From NCBI RefSeq assembly GCF_001553955.1, contig NZ_CP014234.1, positions 124,001 to 188,000 on the forward strand: a stretch of 64,000 nucleotides of DNA, in the 5' to 3' direction. A program made the position numbers and the translations under genes. Under the pieces are notes generated by a model. The model had not been told where the DNA came from. It saw nothing but the letters and a program-made list of their open reading frames with translations, and ran no database searches. Position 1 is the first letter of the stretch. The number at the start of each line of letters is the position of its first letter. Of the stretch, positions 57,118 to 64,000 are shown in pieces. The stretch comes from Moraxella osloensis. Lineage in GTDB: Bacteria; Pseudomonadota; Gammaproteobacteria; Pseudomonadales; Moraxellaceae.

Positions 57118-57830
57118 AGCTGATTGCCTTGTGCTACGGATGCGCGTACTTTGCTATCCACCGTTAACTTGTGATTGCTCAATTGACCATCAGCCATCGT
57201 CCAGTGGCTAGTGCCAATCGCCAATAAGCGCTGAATTTGGGTTGGTTCATGGCTGATCCACACGACGCTGGCATTGGGGGTGGATTGATACCAGTGGTTA
57301 ATCAATGTTTCGACTTGGTGGGTGGTGGTGGTATCAAGGGAGGCGGTAGGTTCGTCGAGTAATAAAATGGTCGGGTGCAACTGTAGCGTGCGTAATAAAT
57401 TGACAAGCTGTTTTTCGCCACCCGATAAGCTGCGGCTATCTTGCTGTAAAAACTGGGGTGATTTGCCAAGGTAAACTAGCTGCTGCTCGTGCCAAGATAC
57501 ATCGAGTTTTTTGTCTTTATAAAGTGCAAAGCTAAAGGGCAGAGCTAAGTTATCTAAGACGCTGCCCTCAATCATCTCACTTAGTTGCGCAATATAGGCA
57601 ACCTGTGAGCGCCAAATAGCCGGCGTCAAATCGGTCAAATTTTTGCCGTTTAAGGTGATGTGACCTGCTGACATAGGTAAGAGGCTTGCTAGCAGTTTTA
57701 GCAGTAACGATTTGCCACTGCCAGACTGTCCCGTGATGACAATAAAATCGTGGTCATGGATTTCAGCTGAAACATGATTGACGAGTGTTCGATTGTCGAT
57801 TTGGTAGGACAGTTGGATAAATTGCAGCAT
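57114..57830 (-). CDS. fetA: ABC transporter ATP-binding protein, FetA/YbbL family
   Basis: A 238-residue ATPase. Walker A GQSGSGKS is at 34-41, signature LSGGE at 135-139 and Walker B ILLLDEPTASLD at 155-166. It forms the transporter with FetB. The 57 bases before its start hold three copies of a 16-bp unit. Upstream on the same strand is the cobalamin adenosyltransferase gene. Confidence 0.9.
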   Translation of the reverse strand: MLQFIQLSYQIDNRTLVNHVSAEIHDHDFIVITGQSGSGKSLLLKLLASLLPMSAGHITLNGKNLTDLTPAIWRSQVAYIAQLSEMIEGSVLDNLALPFSFALYKDKKLDVSWHEQQLVYLGKSPQFLQQDSRSLSGGEKQLVNLLRTLQLHPTILLLDEPTASLDTTTTHQVETLINHWYQSTPNASVVWISHEPTQIQRLLAIGTSHWTMADGQLSNHKLTVDSKVRASVAQGNQL

Positions 57831-57833
57831 CGC

Positions 57834-57879
57834 TTTTTAAAGTATAGTATTTTTAAGGTATAGCGTTTTTAAAGTATCG
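57834..57879 (-). repeat. Three-copy 16-bp tandem repeat directly upstream of fetA
   Basis: On the minus strand the units read CGATACTTTAAAAA, CTATACCTTAAAAA and CTATACTTTAAAAA with an exact 16-base period, ending 3 bases before the fetA ATG. Each carries a -10-like TATACT/TATACC or GATACT. Confidence 0.85.
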
Positions 57880-57887
57880 TGATAGGG

Positions 57888-58496
57888 CTATGACAGGGTG
57901 TTTTTATCCCAAAGCACTTCTTGACCGGCATCCAACCGAGCAACGACGCGCGCCAATACAAACAGCCAATCGGACAGACGATTGATAAACTGTAGACTGA
58001 GTGGTGAGACATTATCATCCCGCGAGTTTAATGCCACGAGTAGGCGCTCAGCGTCTCGGCAATAGCAACGAGCGATATGCACTTGGCTGGTCACAATGGT
58101 GCCTGCAGGCAAGATAAAATCTTTGAGAGGTGGTAAATGGCTGTTCCACTCATCAATTTGATTTTCAAGTTCTATCACATACTCTGCCAAAATCCCGCGG
58201 TATTCGGGCATGGCAAGCTCACCCCCTAAATTAAAAAGCTGGTGCTGCAAGCGGCTTAGTTTGGCATCAAATTGGGCATGGTTGGGTTGGACATGGTTAG
58301 GTTGGGCTTGGCGATTTTGAGTATGATTATCTTGACTAAGATAGCCCCGCAATAAACCGATTTGTGAGTTTAATAAGTCAATTTTGCCCATGGCGTCAAA
58401 GCGTAAGTCTGACTTGGAAATGCGTGAACCATCCGCCATGCCAGTGGTGCCGTCATCGCCCGTTCGGGTGTAAATCTTTGATAATCGATTGCCCAT
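57888..58496 (-). CDS. Cob(I)alamin adenosyltransferase, PduO type
   Basis: A 202-residue ATP:cob(I)alamin adenosyltransferase that makes adenosylcobalamin. The ATP-binding motif KIYTRTGDDGTTG is at residues 7-19 and HIARCYCRDAERLLVAL later. The ATG at 58496 (MGNRLSK) is chosen; upstream codons overlap the cysS promoter region. A proline/asparagine/histidine-rich insert with repeated PNHVQ/PNHAQ units lies around residue 70. No adenosylcobalamin-dependent enzyme is in the window. Confidence 0.92.
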   Translation of the reverse strand: MGNRLSKIYTRTGDDGTTGMADGSRISKSDLRFDAMGKIDLLNSQIGLLRGYLSQDNHTQNRQAQPNHVQPNHAQFDAKLSRLQHQLFNLGGELAMPEYRGILAEYVIELENQIDEWNSHLPPLKDFILPAGTIVTSQVHIARCYCRDAERLLVALNSRDDNVSPLSLQFINRLSDWLFVLARVVARLDAGQEVLWDKNTLS

Positions 58497-58603
58497 TATA
58501 GAGACCTTAAAGTGTGAAATATGCCAAATCATAGCACTTTTAACAAAATTTCGGTATGATAACCGATTGTCTTTTTTACCCAATTTGCAAAGGTGACTAT
58601 CCC

Positions 58604-60052
58604 ATGACACAGCTGACACAGCCCATGCCGATTACCATATATGACTCGATGAGTGGACAAAAACGCCCATTCACGCCCTTAGAAGCAGGCAAAGTTGGCA
58701 TGTATGTCTGTGGGATGACGGTGTATGATTATTGCCACATCGGTCATGCGCGGGTCATGGTCGGCTTTGACGTGGTCGTGCGCTGGCTACGTCATATGGG
58801 CTATGATGTCAACTATGTGCGTAATATTACCGATATTGATGACAAAATTATTAACCGTGCTAAGGACAATGGCGAAAGTATCTATCAGTTGACAGACCGC
58901 TTTATTAAAGCCATGCACGAAGATGCTGATAATCTGGGCTGTGAGCGTCCTAACAGTGAGCCAAAAGCCACGGATTTTATCCCGCAGATGCAGCATTTAA
59001 TCCAAACGCTAGAAAGCAAAAAGTTAGCCTATCAAGGCGCAACGGGCGACGTCTATTATGCGGTCGAAAATTTTGCTGAGTATGGCAAGCTCTCAAAACG
59101 TCGCCTAGCCGATATGCAAGCGGGTGCCAGTGAGCGGGTGAATGTTGAGACAGACAAAAAAAATCCGTTTGACTTTGTATTGTGGAAATCTGCCAAACAA
59201 ACAGAGCCATCTGAGACCAAATGGCAGTCGCCTTGGGGTGTGGGTCGCCCAGGTTGGCATATCGAATGCTCAGCAATGAGTACTTGCTGCTTGGGCGACA
59301 CGTTCGATATCCACGGCGGCGGGCATGATTTGCAGTTTCCACACCACGAGAACGAAATTGCCCAATCTGAAGGCGCAACCGGTAAAACCTATGCCAACAA
59401 CTGGATGCACGTGGGATTTATCAATGTTGACGGTGAGAAAATGTCAAAATCACTAGGTAATTTCTTTACCATTCGCGATGTGATGGGACAGTTTCACCCA
59501 GAGACCATTCGCTTCTTTATTTTATCGAGTCATTATCGCAGCCCAGTGAATTTCTCAGATAGCGCGCTTAAAGAAGCCCAAACCAGCCTCACGCGTTTGT
59601 ATCAAGCCTTAAAATCTGTAGAAAGCCTGACTCAACCAGCAGGTAAAATTGATAAAACCCCATTTGAAACCCCTTTTAATCAAGCGATGGGCGATGATTT
59701 TAACAGTGCAGGGGCAGTGAGCGTATTATTTAGTCTGGCGCGTGAAATCAACAAAGCGGTCAATCTTGAAACCGACGAAGGCAATGCCCAAGCGCTGGCA
59801 TTGGCAACATTGCTAAAAGATTTGGCACAACCGCTCAATATTTTACAGCTTAATCCAACCGATTTTTTACAAGCGCGAGTTGGTGAGGCTGACGGTTTAA
59901 GCGATGCGGACATCCAAGCCCAAATTGATGCGCGTAAACAAGCCAAAGCGGACAAAGACTTTGCCAAAGCTGACCAAATCCGTCACGACTTAAAAGCGCA
60001 AGGCATTGAACTGGAAGACGGTAAAAATGGCACGACTTGGCGCCGCGTGTAA
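58604..60052 (+). CDS. cysS: Cysteinyl-tRNA synthetase
   Basis: A 482-residue class I synthetase. [19 protein letters not shown] contains the zinc cysteine and HIGH motif; [11 protein letters not shown] is the KMSKS loop; the zinc-site CSAMS and [14 protein letters not shown] are present. The ATG at 58604 has AAAGGTGA ahead. The frame is open 16 codons earlier without family support. It is followed with no gap by yqaA. Confidence 0.96.
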   Translation: MTQLTQPMPITIYDSMSGQKRPFTPLEAGKVGMYVCGMTVYDYCHIGHARVMVGFDVVVRWLRHMGYDVNYVRNITDIDDKIINRAKDNGESIYQLTDRFIKAMHEDADNLGCERPNSEPKATDFIPQMQHLIQTLESKKLAYQGATGDVYYAVENFAEYGKLSKRRLADMQAGASERVNVETDKKNPFDFVLWKSAKQTEPSETKWQSPWGVGRPGWHIECSAMSTCCLGDTFDIHGGGHDLQFPHHENEIAQSEGATGKTYANNWMHVGFINVDGEKMSKSLGNFFTIRDVMGQFHPETIRFFILSSHYRSPVNFSDSALKEAQTSLTRLYQALKSVESLTQPAGKIDKTPFETPFNQAMGDDFNSAGAVSVLFSLAREINKAVNLETDEGNAQALALATLLKDLAQPLNILQLNPTDFLQARVGEADGLSDADIQAQIDARKQAKADKDFAKADQIRHDLKAQGIELEDGKNGTTWRRV

Positions 60053-60478
60053 TTGGCTTATTGGTTCCTATGGTTAGCCGCCTTTGGCTCGGCAACCCTA
60101 TTGCCCATGCAATCTGAGGCGGTGCTTGTCACCTTATTGGCCAAGGGACACTATAAGGCTTGGCTGCTATTGGTGGTGGCAAGCGTTGGTAATGTATTGG
60201 GTTCGTGTGTCAATTTTTGGCTTGGGCATCAGATCGACCGCTTTTATGACAAGCCTTGGTTTCCGGTATCGGCTGTCAAGCTTGCCAAAGCCAAGCGTGT
60301 CTATCAAAAATATGGGTTTTGGTCATTGCTTGCTAGCTGGGCACCCATGATCGGTGATCCGATTACGTTGTTTGCCGGTGTGTTCGGTGAACGGTTTTGG
60401 CGCTTTTTGCTGTTGGTGACGATTGCCAAGACCGCCCGCTATGTAAGCTTATATGCGCTTTATCTCGGTGTAATTTAG
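60053..60478 (+). CDS. yqaA: YqaA-family membrane protein
   Basis: A 141-residue inner-membrane protein related to the DedA/VTT group, the same size as E. coli YqaA (142). SATLLPMQSEAVLVTLL, GNVLGSCVNFWLG and SWAPMIGDPITLFAGVF match. The TTG at 60053-60055 immediately follows the cysS stop TAA in the same frame, so it is the only start that keeps the family N-terminus. Translation presumably depends on termination-reinitiation from cysS, since no separate ribosome binding site can lie upstream outside cysS. Confidence 0.85.
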   Translation: MAYWFLWLAAFGSATLLPMQSEAVLVTLLAKGHYKAWLLLVVASVGNVLGSCVNFWLGHQIDRFYDKPWFPVSAVKLAKAKRVYQKYGFWSLLASWAPMIGDPITLFAGVFGERFWRFLLLVTIAKTARYVSLYALYLGVI

Positions 60479-60565
60479 AAAAATGATTGCAATAGACATG
60501 TTTTTTATCTAAAATAGGCGGTTAATTTAAAACTTAAATAAAAGATGGTGTCAATTGCGATTTAA

Positions 60566-62164
<1,599 letters not shown>

Positions 62165-62183
62165 GTGATACGTTGATTGCACT

Positions 62184-62210
62184 AAAACTGGGTTAAATAC
62201 CCAGTTTTTT
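62184..62210 (+). terminator. Rho-independent terminator after guaB
   Basis: Stem AAAACTGGG / CCCAGTTTT with loop TTAAATA and a T7 tail. A perfect 12-bp tandem duplication TTTATCGCCCAA follows at 62209-62232. Confidence 0.9.
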
Positions 62211-62232
62211 TATCGCCCAATTTATCGCCCAA
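62209..62232 (+). repeat. 12-bp tandem duplication after guaB terminator
   Basis: Two adjacent perfect copies of TTTATCGCCCAA, the first beginning in the terminator's T run. Confidence 0.9.
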
Positions 62233-62364
62233 AGTTTTTATAGCCTAAAGTAACGTGTTGCGCCATCACCCATAAAAACAAACAGATGTCGCAACATGCG
62301 TGAAATTTTGCTATGCTAAAATTTTATATTGTGATAACAACGACGGGCGGCAAAGGAGAATTAA

Positions 62365-63720
62365 ATGAGTTATTTTGGTACTGATGGTATTCGTGGTAAG
62401 TTTGGGGAATTTCCGATACATCCGCAGTTTTTAATCAAATTAGGCTATGCTACGGGTAAAGTGCTGCTAGCCAACCAAGCGACCCTCAATGAAAATCATC
62501 GTCCCAATGTCGTCATTGGTAAAGATACACGGCTCTCCGGCTATGTTATTGAAGCCTGTCTGCAAGCAGGATTTAACGCCGCAGGGGTAGATGTGCATAT
62601 GCTAGGCACCATTCCAACCCCTGCCATCGCGCATTTGACCCGAAGTTTTCACGCTGATGCGGGCGTGGTGATATCGGCATCCCACAATCCGTTTTATGAC
62701 AACGGTATCAAATTTTTCTCTAATGAAGGCAAAAAGCTGTCAGATGAAATTCAGCAAGCCATCAATGAAAAAATTTATGAAATCAAAGATATCAATGTTG
62801 TTATTGATACCCCAGAAGCGCTAGGCAAAAGTTATCGTGTGGAAGATGCCAAAGGCCGCTATATCGAGTTTTGTAAGGGCACTTTCCCCTACAACCTAAA
62901 TTTAAATGCCCTAAAAATTGTCGTTGACTGTGCCAATGGGTCAGGATACAGCGTCGCACCCCGTGTATTACGTGAGTTAGGCGCAACCGTAATTGCGATT
63001 GGCGATAAACCCGATGGCATTAATATCAACGACAATGTCGGCTCTACCCATCCGGCAAACTTGCAACAAGCGGTGCTTGACCATGATGCCCAAGTGGGTA
63101 TTGCCTTAGATGGCGATGGCGACCGTATCGTCATGGTCAATGAAAAAGGCGAGTTGGTTGATGGTGACGGCATTTTATATATTTTAGCCACCCAAGCAGA
63201 GCAACAAGTCGATGGCGTGGTAGGTACCTTGATGACCAACATGGGTCTGCAATTGGCGTTTGACAAAGTCGGTATTGCCTTTGAGCGCGCCAAAGTCGGC
63301 GACCGCTATGTCATGCAAGGGCTTGAAAAAAATGGCTGGGTACTGGGCGGTGAGTCATCGGGTCATATTTTAACGTTAGATAAAGCCAGTACGGGCGATG
63401 CCATTGTGGCAGGTTTGCAAGTGCTTGCGGTGATGGCGCAGCGCAAACAATCACTATCAGAGCTGATGAAGGGTTATACCCAGCTACCACAAAAATTGGT
63501 CAATGTCAGATTGGCGCAAAAACAAGATCCCTATACCTTTCCAGAATTGGCAAATGCGTTTAAAGCTGCCGAAGAAAAATTGGCGGGACGGGGTCGTTTA
63601 CTAATTCGTCAATCAGGTACAGAGCCATTAATTCGAGTGATGGTCGAAAGCGATGATGAGATTGAGTGTGATATGTTAGCCAATGAACTTGCTGAAAAAG
63701 TACGCCAAGTGATGGCGTAA
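62365..63720 (+). CDS. glmM: Phosphoglucosamine mutase
   Basis: A 451-residue enzyme converting glucosamine 6-phosphate to glucosamine 1-phosphate for UDP-GlcNAc, which feeds peptidoglycan and lipid A (lpxA is also in this window). The phosphoserine loop VISASHNP has S106; the metal site [10 protein letters not shown] and the phosphate-binding [12 protein letters not shown] near the C-terminus are present. AAAGGAGAA precedes the ATG. Confidence 0.97.
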   Translation: MSYFGTDGIRGKFGEFPIHPQFLIKLGYATGKVLLANQATLNENHRPNVVIGKDTRLSGYVIEACLQAGFNAAGVDVHMLGTIPTPAIAHLTRSFHADAGVVISASHNPFYDNGIKFFSNEGKKLSDEIQQAINEKIYEIKDINVVIDTPEALGKSYRVEDAKGRYIEFCKGTFPYNLNLNALKIVVDCANGSGYSVAPRVLRELGATVIAIGDKPDGININDNVGSTHPANLQQAVLDHDAQVGIALDGDGDRIVMVNEKGELVDGDGILYILATQAEQQVDGVVGTLMTNMGLQLAFDKVGIAFERAKVGDRYVMQGLEKNGWVLGGESSGHILTLDKASTGDAIVAGLQVLAVMAQRKQSLSELMKGYTQLPQKLVNVRLAQKQDPYTFPELANAFKAAEEKLAGRGRLLIRQSGTEPLIRVMVESDDEIECDMLANELAEKVRQVMA

Positions 63721-63745
63721 AGTTGACATTTCATAAGGATAAAAA

Positions 63746-64000
63746 ATGAGTATTGATTTTACCAGTCAACGATTATCGTATGAGCAAGGCGAGCTTATCG
63801 AATCACACTTGCCAAAGCAGCCGTTTAGCTTACTACAAACTTGGGTGCAGCAAGCGATTGATGCCAAGCAAGGAGAAGCGTATGCGTTTTCACTGGCGAC
63901 TTGTGGAAGTGATAGGCAGCCAAGTGTGCGCACCTTACTCATGCGTGAAATTATCCAATTGGATAACGCAGGCATTGGCCTCGTGTTTTATACCAATTAC
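63746..64000 (+). CDS. pdxH: Pyridoxamine/pyridoxine 5'-phosphate oxidase, 5' part only
   Basis: The first 85 residues of a protein cut by the right edge. LSYEQGELIESHLPKQPFSL with LLQTWVQQAIDAKQGEAYAF, then PSVRTLLMREI and GLVFYTNY, match PdxH, the FMN enzyme making pyridoxal 5'-phosphate. AAGGAT lies 5 bases before the ATG. It is 25 bases after glmM and probably co-transcribed. Confidence 0.92.
   Translation, partial: MSIDFTSQRLSYEQGELIESHLPKQPFSLLQTWVQQAIDAKQGEAYAFSLATCGSDRQPSVRTLLMREIIQLDNAGIGLVFYTNY

Overview
The window is a stretch of bacterial chromosome, almost entirely protein-coding, with a base composition that looks moderate (about 40-45% GC by eye) except for two AT-rich islands. 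The gene set points to a gammaproteobacterium of the Moraxellaceae (Moraxella/Psychrobacter/Acinetobacter side). Supporting evidence: an aspartate carbamoyltransferase followed by a catalytically dead dihydroorotase homologue, as in pseudomonads and relatives; the pyrH-frr-uppS-cdsA-dxr-rseP-bamA-skp-lpxD-fabZ-lpxA envelope cluster; ilvBNC; hisZ-purA; and etfBA. The genus is an inference. No rRNA, tRNA or CRISPR array was seen.

Layout. 1-3452 (minus strand): the 5' part of a SpoU/TrmH RNA methyltransferase, an AT-rich AIPR-family phage-resistance type gene, and fbp. 3685-6516: pyrB, inactive pyrC' and a DUF2127 membrane protein. 6575-8593: a YihY/BrkB membrane protein with a very long C-terminal tail. 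8844-12619: wrbA, then a DUF2069 gene cut in two by a complete 2709-bp IS66-family element (9683-12391) flanked by a perfect 8-bp target duplication. 12700-13368: a carboxylesterase. 13404-15438: an AT-rich three-gene operon (ParA-type ATPase, unknown protein, helical HEPN/DUF5677-like protein) with its own promoter and an operator-like palindrome. 15582-22016: hrpA, rimO and an SMR efflux gene. 22215-34307: nucleotide, translation-recycling, isoprenoid, phospholipid, outer-membrane assembly and lipid A genes. 34426-39099: tgt, queA, a thioesterase-like gene, a DUF924 gene on the other strand, and queG. 39170-41418: nnr and a DUF4124 protein. 41787-45452: ilvBNC, preceded by a candidate attenuator with a Val-Val-Val-Val leader peptide. 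45568-49646: an unknown membrane protein, csp, etfBA and an unknown protein with a uracil-glycosylase-like start. 49753-52442: corA, DUF2237 and a GST. 52746-55397: hisZ and purA. 55422-58496: a TSUP-like remnant, a LysE exporter, fetBA and a cobalamin adenosyltransferase. 58604-64000: cysS, yqaA, guaB, glmM and the start of pdxH.

What stands out. The ParA operon at 13404-15438 is the best candidate for an undescribed system: it has no ParB, all three genes are translationally coupled by 4-base ATGA overlaps, it has a good promoter, and its composition differs from its neighbours. The AIPR protein carries a nuclease-like N-terminus and sits seamlessly inside a housekeeping gene string. The ilv leader has the parts of a classical attenuator. 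Short tandem duplications of 12-21 bp recur at gene junctions throughout the window. One triplicates the overlapping stop/start codon between wrbA and the DUF2069 gene; another duplicates the ribosome binding site of pyrC'.
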